Shown here: one piece after another, positions 1-8,968 of the stretch
How positions within the stretch are numbered: position 1 is the first letter of the stretch
Layout of the letters: every line of letters starts with the position of its first letter
NCBI RefSeq assembly: GCF_026242055.1
Contig: NZ_JAPJDL010000001.1
Location: 731,761 to 795,760, forward strand
Source of the DNA: Lentzea sp. NEAU-D7
Lineage (GTDB): Bacteria; Actinomycetota; Actinomycetes; Mycobacteriales; Pseudonocardiaceae
DNA length: 64,000 nucleotides
Direction of reading: 5' to 3'
Made by a program: the position numbers and the translations under genes
The notes under the pieces: generated by a model
Database searches by the model: none
Seen by the model: only the letters and a program-made list of their open reading frames with translations
What the model was told of the DNA's origin: nothing

Positions 1-2
1 GC

Positions 3-257
3 GACAAGCTGTTCCTCGGAGCCCTCAGCAAGCCGATGCTGGCCGTCGTGGTGGAGACCCCGAAGGGCAGGCTCAACTGCGACCAGGCCGGAGCGGTGCT
101 GTTCGACTACTACGCCCAGCGCGTGGAGCCGAAGACGGGCCTGCCGCCGATCAAGATCGGATCGATGTCGTGCAACCAGGTCGCTGAAGGGATCATGCCC
201 CAGGTCGTGTGCGCCGACGAGGAGAACGTCATCTACTCGATGTGGCCGCAGACCTGA
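3..257 (+). CDS. C-terminal part of an unidentified protein
   Basis: The window opens inside this gene; about 84 codons are readable before a TGA at 255-257. The visible part has three cysteines (in RLNCDQ, SMSCNQ and VVCADE) and no membrane segment. I do not recognise the family. Cysteine content and lack of charge clustering would suit an exported domain, but the N-terminus is outside the window. It converges on argG and the two are separated by a strong hairpin. That it is coding rests on codon bias and the clean stop. Confidence 0.6.
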   Translation, partial: DKLFLGALSKPMLAVVVETPKGRLNCDQAGAVLFDYYAQRVEPKTGLPPIKIGSMSCNQVAEGIMPQVVCADEENVIYSMWPQT

Positions 258-265
258 CGCCGACA

Positions 266-294
266 GGGGTGGGCGGGCCGACCCCGCCCACCCC
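266..294. terminator. Bidirectional terminator hairpin between convergent genes
   Basis: GGGGTGGGCGGG at 266-277 pairs perfectly with CCCGCCCACCCC at 283-294 around a 5-base loop (12-bp stem). It lies between the stop of the leftmost gene (257) and the stop of argG (301), so it can end both transcripts. There is no T tract, which is usual in high-GC actinomycetes. Confidence 0.75.
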
Positions 295-300
295 GTGCCG

Positions 301-1806
<1,506 letters not shown>

Positions 1807-1852
1807 TCACACGCGCCTCCGCCGGCGGTGAGGCTGACCGCACCCCCTGCGA

Positions 1853-2332
1853 CTAGGCCAGATCCAGCTCGTCGGCCTTCTGCAGCATCCGCTGAACGCT
1901 GCCCTCGCGCTCGGCCGCGCGCATCGCCGTGATGGCCGCGTACAGGTGCGCACCCGTGTACGGATCCTCTTCCTTGCGCTCGTAGACCTCACCGAGTGTG
2001 GCGTTGTACATGGCGTGCGACATCGCCGCGAGCAGCGCGCGCGTACGTGGCACCACTCCCTTGGGCGCGGCGGCGTCGATGATCGGGGTGACCCGCTCCC
2101 ACACCTCGTCGGGCGGGCCGGGCGGGTAGAGCTGGTTGAGCGCCAGCAGGCCGTTCTCCAGCGCGCCCATCACCAGCCAGGCCTCGTCCCGGTCCTGCGG
2201 CAGCAGTCGCTCGACGGCCTCGGCGTCCCGCTCGTGGTAGGCGATGGCGAGCCGCAGGCCGATGGCCTGGCTGCGGTTCTTGCTCTCGGACTCTTCGAAC
2301 CACCATTGCTGTTGCGCGGTCCTGGGGAACAT
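1853..2332 (-). CDS. Hypothetical protein, helical
   Basis: A 159-residue protein without signal peptide or membrane segment. It is rich in Ala, Leu and Glu with an aromatic N-terminus (QQQWWFE) and looks all-helical; I do not recognise a family. Start ATG at 2332, stop TAG at 1853. Its 5' end is 41 bp from an IdeR-type iron box shared with the divergent siderophore-interacting protein gene, so iron control is possible but unproven. Codon bias supports a real gene. Confidence 0.6.
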   Translation of the reverse strand: MFPRTAQQQWWFEESESKNRSQAIGLRLAIAYHERDAEAVERLLPQDRDEAWLVMGALENGLLALNQLYPPGPPDEVWERVTPIIDAAAPKGVVPRTRALLAAMSHAMYNATLGEVYERKEEDPYTGAHLYAAITAMRAAEREGSVQRMLQKADELDLA

Positions 2333-2373
2333 GTCCGCAGTGTGCGCTCTGGATCTCGATTTCGCCTGAGGGT

Positions 2374-2392
2374 TTAGGTAAGCCTAACCAAA
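2374..2392. promoter_or_regulatory. IdeR/DtxR-type iron box
   Basis: TTAGGTAAGCCTAACCAAA is very close to the actinobacterial IdeR/DmdR consensus, an interrupted palindrome of TTAGG and CCTAA halves. It sits just upstream of the TACGTT -10 candidate of the siderophore-interacting protein gene and between two divergent genes, as expected for iron-dependent repression. Confidence 0.8.
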
Positions 2393-2409
2393 GGTGTACG
2401 TTGCGGAGC

Positions 2410-3231
2410 ATGTCGCGTTACTCCGCCTTCGACCGGTTCACCCTCAAGGCCGCCACCAAGGCCGCCGAGATGATGATGGCCCCGGCGAACCGCCGCGAGG
2501 TCTTCGACCAGTTCGTCATGACCGTCACGGCGGTGACCGAGCTCAGCGCCCACATGCGCCGGATCACCTTCCACGCGCCGGAGTTCTCCTCGTTCGCGGT
2601 GACCGGGCCCGACGAGTACTTCGGCCTGCTGATGGCGACCGGCCGCGAGCTCGTCATGCCGGCCGACGACCGCATCAACGTCCGCACGTCGCTGAGCGCG
2701 ATGCCGGAGGACACCCGCCCGGACCTGCGCTGGTACACGGTCCGCGCGCACCGGCCTGACATGGCCGAGATCGACGTCGACTTCGTCGTGCACGGCGACG
2801 CCGGCCCCGGCACGCGGTGGGCCCGGCGCGCGATCGCGGGCGACAAGGCCGGCTTCCGGGCGGGCGGCTCCGCCTACCGGCCGCCCGCGGACGGGTCCGT
2901 GCTGCTCGTGGCCGACGAGACCGCGCTGCCCGCCCTCGCGGCGATCCTCGAGGCCGAGACGCGGCCGGCGCACGTGTTCGCCGAGGTGCCGGACGAGTCC
3001 TACCGGCTCGACCTCGACGCGGAGTGGGTGCTGCGCGGCGACGCCGAGCCGGGATCCGCCGTGCTGAAGGCGATCCAGGACAAGGCGCTGCCCACCGTGG
3101 AGTACGCGTGGGCGTGCGGGGAGTCGGCGCTCGCGACCGGCGTGCGCCGCCACCTGGTGAAGGACCGCGGGGTGGACCGCAAGGCGATCATGTTCAGCGG
3201 GTACTGGAAGGTCGGCTCAGCCCGCATGTGA
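2410..3231 (+). CDS. Siderophore-interacting protein (FAD-binding ferric-siderophore reductase)
   Basis: Cytoplasmic flavoprotein of the SIP/ViuB family (273 aa) that reduces imported ferric siderophores to release iron. An FAD-binding beta-barrel with the conserved VRTSL and RWYTVR stretch leads into VDFVVHGDAGPGTRWA, then a SIP C-terminal domain with LLVADETALPAL, YAWACGES and the terminal GYWKVG. Two starts are possible: ATG 2410, 7 bases after a TACGTT -10 element (leaderless), or TTG 2401, 6 bases after AAGG. I prefer the ATG. The IdeR box upstream predicts induction under iron limitation. The 3' end overlaps the convergent acetyltransferase gene by 15 bp. Confidence 0.9.
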   Translation: MSRYSAFDRFTLKAATKAAEMMMAPANRREVFDQFVMTVTAVTELSAHMRRITFHAPEFSSFAVTGPDEYFGLLMATGRELVMPADDRINVRTSLSAMPEDTRPDLRWYTVRAHRPDMAEIDVDFVVHGDAGPGTRWARRAIAGDKAGFRAGGSAYRPPADGSVLLVADETALPALAAILEAETRPAHVFAEVPDESYRLDLDAEWVLRGDAEPGSAVLKAIQDKALPTVEYAWACGESALATGVRRHLVKDRGVDRKAIMFSGYWKVGSARM

Positions 3232-3822
3232 GACGCCGCTGAGCCGCAACGTCCTCGTCACCAGCGGATCGGACGCCGCGATGCCGTACCGGTGCTCGTA
3301 CACGGCGAGGACGATCCGCCGGAAGTCGTCGGCCGCGGCCGGGGTCTGGGGAACGTAGTCGGCGGCCATCAGCAGCATCGGGTGGCCGGCGCTGCCCTCG
3401 GGCGGCAGATAGCCGTGGACGGGCAGCACCACGGCGCCGAGGCGGCGGTAGAACGCGATGCGGCGGCGCCGGATCCGTTCCTCGGCCGGGTCGATGCCGT
3501 GCTGGGCCGGGTCCTCCACGTCGTAGACGATCCGGGTGTGGCCGGCGCCGGTCATCGCCGCGCGCAGGTGCGTCCAGAGGTGTTCTCCGAGCCCCCGGCC
3601 CTTCTCCCCCACGGTGAAGTAGCGCAGGTAGACCCAGCCGGTGCCGCCGAGGACCCGCAGCACGGCGAACCCCAGCGGCCGGGAGTCCACCAGGACGAAC
3701 GCGCTGTCGGCCAGCAGATCGCCGAACGGCGCGCGCAGGTGCGGCGCGAAGCCGTCGAAGTAGATCTGCCGCACGTCAGCGAGTTCGTCCTGCGTGAGCG
3801 TCGAAGCAGCGACGAGCTTCAT
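3217..3822 (-). CDS. GNAT-family N-acetyltransferase
   Basis: A 201-residue protein with a GNAT fold. The central segment FAVLRVLGGTGWVYLRYFTV is followed by GEKGRGLGEHLW, the acetyl-CoA loop (R/Q-x-x-G-x-G/A type), and by AFYRRLGAVVL, a typical GNAT C-terminal strand. The substrate cannot be read from sequence. The ATG at 3822 is preceded by GGAGGGG about 5 bases away; the reading frame stays open far upstream but that part has no protein-like features. Convergent with the siderophore-interacting protein gene; the stop codons lie inside each other's genes. Confidence 0.8.
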   Translation of the reverse strand: MKLVAASTLTQDELADVRQIYFDGFAPHLRAPFGDLLADSAFVLVDSRPLGFAVLRVLGGTGWVYLRYFTVGEKGRGLGEHLWTHLRAAMTGAGHTRIVYDVEDPAQHGIDPAEERIRRRRIAFYRRLGAVVLPVHGYLPPEGSAGHPMLLMAADYVPQTPAAADDFRRIVLAVYEHRYGIAASDPLVTRTLRLSGVSHAG

Positions 3823-4128
3823 GTGACCCCTCCGAACCCGTGCGGCGCCAGGTGAACATTCGTCGATCAAACCCGACCGCGGTGAGAAGACGCGCGGTTG
3901 CGCCGAATTGGAGCCCGCGTTGCGCAAGCGGGTCGCGCGGCTGACCGTGCACCGGCCGACCTGCGGCGACGAGATCACGGCCCGCGCACGTGATCGATTC
4001 CGTTCCACAGCTGTGAAATTCCCGGTACGGCAAAGATTTGGCCAACCACCTAGACGTGAAGGTGGTTCATGTACCACCTTCTGCCTCGCACGCCTCTCCG
4101 CTCCCTGCTGCTCACCGGAGGCCTGAAG
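3823..4128 (+). promoter_or_regulatory. Intergenic region before the NLP gene
   Basis: About 306 bp without a convincing gene, between a divergent acetyltransferase start and the NLP start. It holds a near-perfect palindrome TTCCACAGCTGTGAAA at 4003-4018 (7 of 8 pairs match, core CACAGCTGTG), a possible operator, followed by two overlapping hairpins at 4044-4080. A longer in-frame reading from an ATG at 4069 is possible but would lack a Shine-Dalgarno sequence. Confidence 0.5.
4044..4080 (+). promoter_or_regulatory. Mutually exclusive hairpins in the NLP leader
   Basis: AACCACCT (4044-4051) pairs with AGGTGGTT (4060-4067). The same central arm, AAGGTGGT (4059-4066), also pairs perfectly with ACCACCTT (4073-4080). 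Each stem is 8 bp, with loops of 8 and 6 bases, and only one can form at a time. They end 36 bases before the Shine-Dalgarno sequence. Alternatively this could be a three-half-site operator in DNA. Confidence 0.5.
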
Positions 4129-4878
4129 TTGAGGAAGAAACTCCTGCCCGCGCTCGCCGGCGCCCTGCTGATCACGGCACTGTTCCCCGGCATCGCACTC
4201 GCTGACCCGCCCCGGGCCATCCCCGCCAACTACGAGGCGGCCGACGGCAAGTGGCAGCCGGCGTTCGACTACGACGGCGACGGCTGCTACCCCACCCCGG
4301 CGATCTCGCCGACCGGTGACATCGCGCCGGGCCTGAACAACTCGGGCGCCCTGAACGGCAACTGCCACGACAGGTCCGACCTGGACAACACCAACTCCTA
4401 CAGCCGTTCCAAGTGCAACAACGGCTGGTGCGCCTACCTGTACGACCTGTACTTCGAGAAGGACCAGGCCGTTCCGCTGTGGGACTGCTGCGGTCATCGC
4501 CACGACATCGAGCACGTGGTCGTCTGGGTGCAGAACGACGTGGCCCAGTACGTCTCGACGTCGGAGCACGGCAAGTACAAGACGCACCCGCGCGCCAACG
4601 TGCAGTGGGAAGGCACGCACCCGAAGATCATCTACCACAAGGACGGCGCCAGCACGCACTGCTTCCGCCTCGCGGGTGCGGGTGAGCAGGCGGAGAACCA
4701 CTACGGGGTCTACCAGTACCCCGATCTCGTCAGCTGGGACCGCTTCCCGGCCGGCGTGCGCGACAAGCTCGTGAACGCGAACTTCGGCAGCGCGTCCCTG
4801 GCGATCAAGGACGGCGCGTTCAACCACAACCTGAGCATCTCGAAGCCGGCCGGGATCCCGTTCGACCCGAACGCCTGA
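4129..4878 (+). CDS. Secreted necrosis-inducing (NPP1/NLP) family protein
   Basis: Predicted secreted protein of the Nep1-like family, known from plant-associated oomycetes, fungi and bacteria, where some members permeabilise plant membranes by binding sphingolipids. The protein (249 aa) has a Sec signal peptide (MRKKLLPALAGALLITALFP, cleavage near ALA-DPP) and the family's central heptapeptide as GHRHDIE at residues 122-128 (canonical GHRHDWE), followed by HVVVWV. There are seven cysteines in the mature part (about residues 53, 79, 96, 101, 120, 121 and 178). TTG 4129 is chosen because GGAGG lies 7 bases before it and the signal peptide then starts correctly. Whether this member is cytolytic is unknown; the Trp-to-Ile change in the motif may alter activity. 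Confidence 0.85.
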   Translation: MRKKLLPALAGALLITALFPGIALADPPRAIPANYEAADGKWQPAFDYDGDGCYPTPAISPTGDIAPGLNNSGALNGNCHDRSDLDNTNSYSRSKCNNGWCAYLYDLYFEKDQAVPLWDCCGHRHDIEHVVVWVQNDVAQYVSTSEHGKYKTHPRANVQWEGTHPKIIYHKDGASTHCFRLAGAGEQAENHYGVYQYPDLVSWDRFPAGVRDKLVNANFGSASLAIKDGAFNHNLSISKPAGIPFDPNA

Positions 4879-4894
4879 TCGTCCGGCCGCGCAG

Positions 4895-5566
4895 CTACTT
4901 CGCGACCCGGTCGAGCCACTCGGCCAGGAGGGCCCGTTCCGCTGGAGACAGCACCAGGGGCGGGTCCTCCTCCAGTGCCGCCCTCAGCGCGATCGCCCGG
5001 CTCGGGATGTCCGTCGGCGCGTCCGGCGCGACGTCCGTCGTGATCGCCCTGATGACGTTCTCGCGCGAGAACGCAATGAGCTCCAGGTCTCGCTCCTGCT
5101 CCGGCGTCGCGAGCAGCGCCAGCACCACGCCCATGCCCGCCGCGTGCACGAACTGCGCCGCCTGCTCCACCGGGACCGTCAGGCGGCCCGCCGCCGCGAT
5201 GCGGCCGATGATCTCGCGGAGCATCGCGTCCGCCTCCAGCCTCGCCGCGCGCTTGCGCGGCTCGCCGTACATCAGCAGGTAGAACGCGGGCCGCGCCAGG
5301 CCGAAGCCGATGTGCAGGTCCCACCCCCTGCGCAGGTCGTCGACGGGGTCGTCGCCCACGCCCATCGCGTGCTTGCTCGAGAGGTAGTCGGAGAAACCGA
5401 ACCCCGCCACGGCGTCGAGCAGCCCGTCCTTGTCGCCGAACAGCCGGTAGAGCGTCGGCGCCTGCACTCCCGCGGCCGCGGCGACCGCGCGCGTGGAGAC
5501 CGCTTCCTTGCCGCCCTCGACGAGCAGGTCGGCCGCGGCCTTCACCAGACGCTCCCTCGTGTCCAT
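4895..5566 (-). CDS. TetR-family regulator of the divergent SDR genes
   Basis: A 223-residue TetR repressor. The N-terminal helix-turn-helix is clear (STRAVAAAAGVQAPTLYRLF, about residues 24-43), followed by an all-helical ligand domain. It is divergent from two short-chain dehydrogenase genes and very probably controls them. Its ATG (5566) follows TATCGT by exactly 6 bases, fitting a leaderless promoter. Its C-terminus (PPLVLSPAERALLAEWLDRV) is clearly related to the remnant regulator at 22720-23067, so the two loci share ancestry. Confidence 0.9.
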   Translation of the reverse strand: MDTRERLVKAAADLLVEGGKEAVSTRAVAAAAGVQAPTLYRLFGDKDGLLDAVAGFGFSDYLSSKHAMGVGDDPVDDLRRGWDLHIGFGLARPAFYLLMYGEPRKRAARLEADAMLREIIGRIAAAGRLTVPVEQAAQFVHAAGMGVVLALLATPEQERDLELIAFSRENVIRAITTDVAPDAPTDIPSRAIALRAALEEDPPLVLSPAERALLAEWLDRVAK

Positions 5567-5658
5567 GTAACGACGATAACACGCCAGCGGTAGCAGCGAT
5601 TCGATATCAGTGATACGTTTTGGAGGTAACGACGGAAACAGCAGCTAGGAGCACTGAC
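5567..5658. promoter_or_regulatory. TetR/SDR divergent control region
   Basis: Between the divergent starts lie the perfect palindrome TATCAGTGATA (5605-5615) and two copies of GTAACGACG (5567-5575 and 5626-5634), one next to each gene start. These are the likely operator sites of the TetR protein; which one it binds is not decided by sequence. Confidence 0.5.
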
Positions 5659-6384
5659 ATGACTCGCGTTGCGATCGTCACCGGCGGATCGAGGGGCATC
5701 GGACGGGCAGCCGCCGAACGTCTCGCCGCCGGGGGAACTGCCGTTGTCATCGTGTACGCCGGCAACAAGAGCGCCGCTGACGAGACCGTGGAGAAGATCA
5801 GGGCGAACGGCGGTCAGGCCGTCGCCGCGCAGGCCGACGTCGGCGACGAGGAGGCGGTCACCGCCGCCTTCGAACTGGCCGGGGAGACCTTCGGCGGCGT
5901 CGACGTCGTGGTGAACTCGGCGGGCATCATGCCGCTCGGCACCGTCGCGGACATGGACCTCGACACGTTCGACCGCGTCATGCGCACCAACGCCCGCGGC
6001 ACGTTCATCGTGAACCAGCAGGCCGCCCGCAGGCTGCGCGACGGTGGCGCGATCATCAACGTCTCGTCGTCCGTGGTGGGCCTGCGCTTCCCCCAGTACG
6101 GGGCCTACGCCATGTCCAAGGGCGGCGTCGAGGCGCTGACCCTGGTCCTCGCCCGTGAGCTGCGCGGCCGCGACATCACCGTGAACACCGTCGCCCCCGG
6201 CCCCACGGCCACCGACCTGTTCCTCGACGGCAAGGACCAGGCGACCATCGACACCCTCGCGAAGCAGGCGCCGCTGGAGCGTCTCGGCTCGACCGGCGAC
6301 ATCGCCGAGGTCATCTCCTTCCTGGCCGGTCCCGCTCGCTGGATCAACGGCCAGACCATCCGCGCGAACGGAGGCATCATCTGA
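5659..6384 (+). CDS. Short-chain dehydrogenase/reductase (FabG-like)
   Basis: Cytoplasmic NAD(P)-dependent oxidoreductase (241 aa), classical SDR. It has the cofactor loop TGGSRGIG near residues 8-15, NSAG near 88-91, the catalytic Ser in INVSSS and the YxxxK pair in YGAYAMSK, ending with a SDR-type WINGQTIRANGG motif. The substrate is unknown. ATG 5659 has an AGGAG-type site 7 bases upstream. Its stop overlaps the next gene's ATG by one base (TGATG), so the two SDR genes are probably co-translated under the divergent TetR repressor. Confidence 0.9.
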   Translation: MTRVAIVTGGSRGIGRAAAERLAAGGTAVVIVYAGNKSAADETVEKIRANGGQAVAAQADVGDEEAVTAAFELAGETFGGVDVVVNSAGIMPLGTVADMDLDTFDRVMRTNARGTFIVNQQAARRLRDGGAIINVSSSVVGLRFPQYGAYAMSKGGVEALTLVLARELRGRDITVNTVAPGPTATDLFLDGKDQATIDTLAKQAPLERLGSTGDIAEVISFLAGPARWINGQTIRANGGII

Positions 6385-7256
6385 TGGGCGAGGTCATCGT
6401 CGTCACGGGCGCGTCCAGCGGCTTCGGCGCGCTGGCGGTGCGCAGGCTGGCCCTCGCCGGACACACGGTGTACGCGGGCATGAGGGAAACCCTCGGCCGC
6501 AACGCCACCGCCGTCGCGGACCTGAAGGCCTTCGGGGCCGAGAACAACGCCGACGTGCACGCCGTCGAACTCGACGTGCGGTCGCAGGAGTCCGCGGACG
6601 CCGCGATCAGCACGATCATCGAGGAACAGGGCCACCTGGACGTGGTCGTCCACAACGCGGGCCACATGGCCACCGGCCCGGCCGAGGCCTTCACGCCGGA
6701 GCAGTACGCGGACCTGTACGACGTCAACGTCCTGGGCACCCAGCGCGTGAACCGCGCCGCCCTGCCGCACCTGCGCGGCCGGCGCTCCGGCCACGTCGTG
6801 TGGGTCGGGTCGAGCTCGACGCGCGGCGGCACTCCCCCGTACCTGGCGCCGTACTTCGCGGCCAAGGCGGCGATGGACGCGGTGGCCGTCTCCTACCGCG
6901 CCGAACTGCTGCGGTTCGGCATCGAGACCACGATCGTCGTGCCGGGCGCGTTCACCCGCGGCACCAACCACTTCGCGCACAGCGGCACGCCCGCCGACAC
7001 CGCACGCGCCGCGGAGTACGAGGAGCTCTACCCCGGCCTGGTGGACCAGGTCGGCAGCCGCCTCGCCGAGCTGGAGCCGTCGTGGGCGGACGCCGGTGCC
7101 GTGGCCGACGCGATCGTGGACGTGGCCGGCGCCGCGAAGCCGCCGTTCCGGGTGCACGTCGACCCTTCCTCCGACGGCGCGGAGGTCGTCAACGCGGTGG
7201 CGGACCGGATCCGCGGCGAGTTCCTGCGCCGGGTCGAGCTGGCCGACCTGATCTAG
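6384..7256 (+). CDS. Short-chain dehydrogenase/reductase
   Basis: Second SDR of the operon (290 aa). Cofactor loop TGASSGFG near residues 8-15, HNAG for the NNAG motif, active-site Ser in WVGSSS and Tyr/Lys in YFAAKAAM (Y-x-x-x-K). The C-terminus is longer than in FabG-like enzymes and resembles the extended SDRs often annotated as oxidoreductases of unknown substrate. It starts with TGATG coupling to the preceding gene. Its TAG stop shares the CTAG at 7253-7256 with the convergent polysaccharide deacetylase gene. Confidence 0.9.
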   Translation: MGEVIVVTGASSGFGALAVRRLALAGHTVYAGMRETLGRNATAVADLKAFGAENNADVHAVELDVRSQESADAAISTIIEEQGHLDVVVHNAGHMATGPAEAFTPEQYADLYDVNVLGTQRVNRAALPHLRGRRSGHVVWVGSSSTRGGTPPYLAPYFAAKAAMDAVAVSYRAELLRFGIETTIVVPGAFTRGTNHFAHSGTPADTARAAEYEELYPGLVDQVGSRLAELEPSWADAGAVADAIVDVAGAAKPPFRVHVDPSSDGAEVVNAVADRIRGEFLRRVELADLI

Positions 7257-7972
7257 CGACCGCCGAGGAGCGTGGACACGGTGACGAACCGGTAGCCGCG
7301 TTCCTTGAGCCCGGTGATGACGGGCCTGAGCGCCTGCCGGGTCTGCTCCCTCGCCGCGTACATGGGGTGCAGCAGGATGATCGAGCCCGGCCTGGTCTGC
7401 GCCAGGGTCCGCTGGGTGATCTCCTGCGCGGTGGGCGAGCCCTCGGAGTCCGGTTCGACGTCCCACATGACCGTCGTGCGGTCGTGCTGCTCCAGGTAGA
7501 GCGGCAGGGCGAAGAGCTTCTTGCCGTTGGGCGGGCGGAAGTGGATGTCGCCGCTGTAGCCGGTCTTGCGGATCTGGGCGTCGGTGTCCTCCACCTCCCT
7601 CGCCACCGTGCTCGGCAGAACGCCGACCATGCGCTGGTGGTTGTAGGTGTGGTTGCCGATCTCGTGCTTGGCGTCCGCGATCCGCCTGCCGAGGTCGGGG
7701 TGCTTCTCGAGGTCGCGGCCCATGAGGAAGAACGTGGCCGGCACGTCCTCGGCCGCGAGCAGGTCCAGGACCTGCTGGGCACCGGCGGGGTCCGGCCCGT
7801 CGTCGAAGGTGAGGGCGACCACCTTCTCGCCGGTCTCGACGCGGTCGACCAGGTCGCCGAAGAACTGGAACGTGCGGGCGCTGCTGACGTTCCACAGGGT
7901 GACCGCGGCGACGAGCACGAGCGTGAGGCTCGCCGCCGTGATGATCGTGGGCTTGCGCCGCAACCACTTCAT
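7253..7972 (-). CDS. Membrane-anchored polysaccharide deacetylase (NodB domain)
   Basis: Probable extracytoplasmic metal-dependent deacetylase of cell-wall or other N-acetylated glycans (carbohydrate esterase 4 family). It is 239 aa with an N-terminal anchor at about residues 9-27 (IITAASLTLVLVAAVTLW). NodB motifs are TFDDGPD (55-61, catalytic Asp), metal histidines in HTYNH (108 and 112), RPPNG, and LLHPM near the C-terminus. Its ATG overlaps the stop of the upstream MOSC gene (ATGA), placing it last in a run of four genes. Confidence 0.9.
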   Translation of the reverse strand: MKWLRRKPTIITAASLTLVLVAAVTLWNVSSARTFQFFGDLVDRVETGEKVVALTFDDGPDPAGAQQVLDLLAAEDVPATFFLMGRDLEKHPDLGRRIADAKHEIGNHTYNHQRMVGVLPSTVAREVEDTDAQIRKTGYSGDIHFRPPNGKKLFALPLYLEQHDRTTVMWDVEPDSEGSPTAQEITQRTLAQTRPGSIILLHPMYAAREQTRQALRPVITGLKERGYRFVTVSTLLGGR

Positions 7973-8451
7973 GCGTCCACTATGACCGCGGTGGATCTTC
8001 CGGTGCGCAGCACCCCGTCGTCCAGCGGCACGCACCGGATCCCGCCCCTGCCCCGCAGCGCCTTGAAGGCACCCGGAGCGATGACCTGGTCCATCCACGC
8101 GCACGGGTGCGCCGGACGACGCACCTCGAACCGCACCGGCCCGTCCCCGCTGTCCAGGCTGAACACGGTGCCGCGCGGCAGCGAGTCCACGCCGAACCCG
8201 CGCACGACGACGTTGCGGCGCGCCAGCAGCGGGTCCACCGGCCACGGATCGAGCGACTCGGCCGCGATGAAGGTGACCGCGGCGTTGCGGTGCGCGGGGT
8301 GGTTGAAGTAGCGGTCGCCGACGACGCCCAGCCCCGCCCGGATCTCCACGTGGTCACGCGAGACGGGCCCCGGATCGGGACGAGGGCCGTCCGACGGACG
8401 GCCCTCGAAAGCGTGCACGGGTGAGACGTGCAGCGCGACGATCTCGATCAA
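7969..8451 (-). CDS. MOSC-domain protein
   Basis: A small stand-alone MOSC protein (160 aa). The family contains molybdenum-cofactor sulfurase-type domains and enzymes acting on sulfur or N-hydroxylated substrates; the substrate here is unknown. [11 protein letters not shown] and the conserved cysteine in HPCAWM are visible, followed by the GRGGIRC strand. The start is taken as TTG 8451, which overlaps the msrA stop (TTGA). No better start exists in the frame, and the resulting N-terminus [14 protein letters not shown] is typical. It is flanked by 4-base overlaps on both sides. Confidence 0.8.
   Translation of the reverse strand: MIEIVALHVSPVHAFEGRPSDGPRPDPGPVSRDHVEIRAGLGVVGDRYFNHPAHRNAAVTFIAAESLDPWPVDPLLARRNVVVRGFGVDSLPRGTVFSLDSGDGPVRFEVRRPAHPCAWMDQVIAPGAFKALRGRGGIRCVPLDDGVLRTGRSTAVIVDA
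8381..8407. repeat. 27-bp near-perfect palindrome inside the MOSC gene
   Basis: CGAGGGCCGTCCG (8381-8393) and CGGACGGCCCTCG (8395-8407) form a 13-bp perfect inverted repeat around a single A. It lies 41 bases into the transcript after the msrA stop, inside MOSC codons. The RNA would form a very stable hairpin, perhaps a leaky terminator or processing site that sets msrA expression above the downstream genes. Confidence 0.6.
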
Positions 8452-8945
8452 CGCTCGCCGAGCTGCCACTCCGGCCGCACGTAGTGGCACGTGTAGCCGT
8501 TCGGGTAACGCTCCAGGTAGTCCTGGTGCTCGGGCTCGGCCAGCCAGAAGTCCGACTCCTGGGTGACCTCGGTGACGACCTTGCCGGGCCACTTGCCGGA
8601 GGCGTCGACCGCGGCGATCGTCTCCTCCGCGATCTTCTTCTGGGTGTCGTCGGTGTAGAAGATCGCCGAGCGGTAGCCGGCGCCGATGTCGTTGCCCTGG
8701 CGGTTGCGGGTCGACGGGTCGTGGATCTGGAAGAAGAACTCCAGGACCTGCCGGTAGCTGAGCTGCTCGGGGTCGAACACGATCTCGATGGCCTCGGCGT
8801 GGTTGCCGTGGTTGCGGTACGTGGCGTTCGGCGTGCTGGGGTCGCCGGTGTACCCGACGCGCGTGGAGACGACGCCGGGGTGGCGGCGGAACAGGTCCTG
8901 CATGCCCCAGAAACAGCCGCCCGCGAGAACAGCCTTCTCCGTCAC
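8448..8945 (-). CDS. msrA: Peptide-methionine (S)-S-oxide reductase
   Basis: Cytoplasmic repair enzyme that reduces methionine-S-sulfoxide in proteins and peptides with thioredoxin-type electrons. It is 165 aa, with the catalytic GCFWG at residues 10-14, followed by GY(T)G, the [12 protein letters not shown] block and [10 protein letters not shown], all diagnostic. I choose GTG 8945 because AGGAG lies 7 bases upstream. An alternative GTG at 8972 overlaps the stop of the upstream permease gene (GTGA) and would add nine residues. Both imply transcription with the permease. Confidence 0.95.
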   Translation of the reverse strand: MTEKAVLAGGCFWGMQDLFRRHPGVVSTRVGYTGDPSTPNATYRNHGNHAEAIEIVFDPEQLSYRQVLEFFFQIHDPSTRNRQGNDIGAGYRSAIFYTDDTQKKIAEETIAAVDASGKWPGKVVTEVTQESDFWLAEPEHQDYLERYPNGYTCHYVRPEWQLGER

Positions 8946-8968
8946 AGTGTCACTCCTCTTCTCGGTGT

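Noticed and set aside
3823..4827. N-terminal extension of the acetyltransferase frame (to 4827 on the minus strand)
   Set aside because: The extra residues lack any domain and lie antisense to the NLP gene; a strong ribosome site supports the start at 3822.
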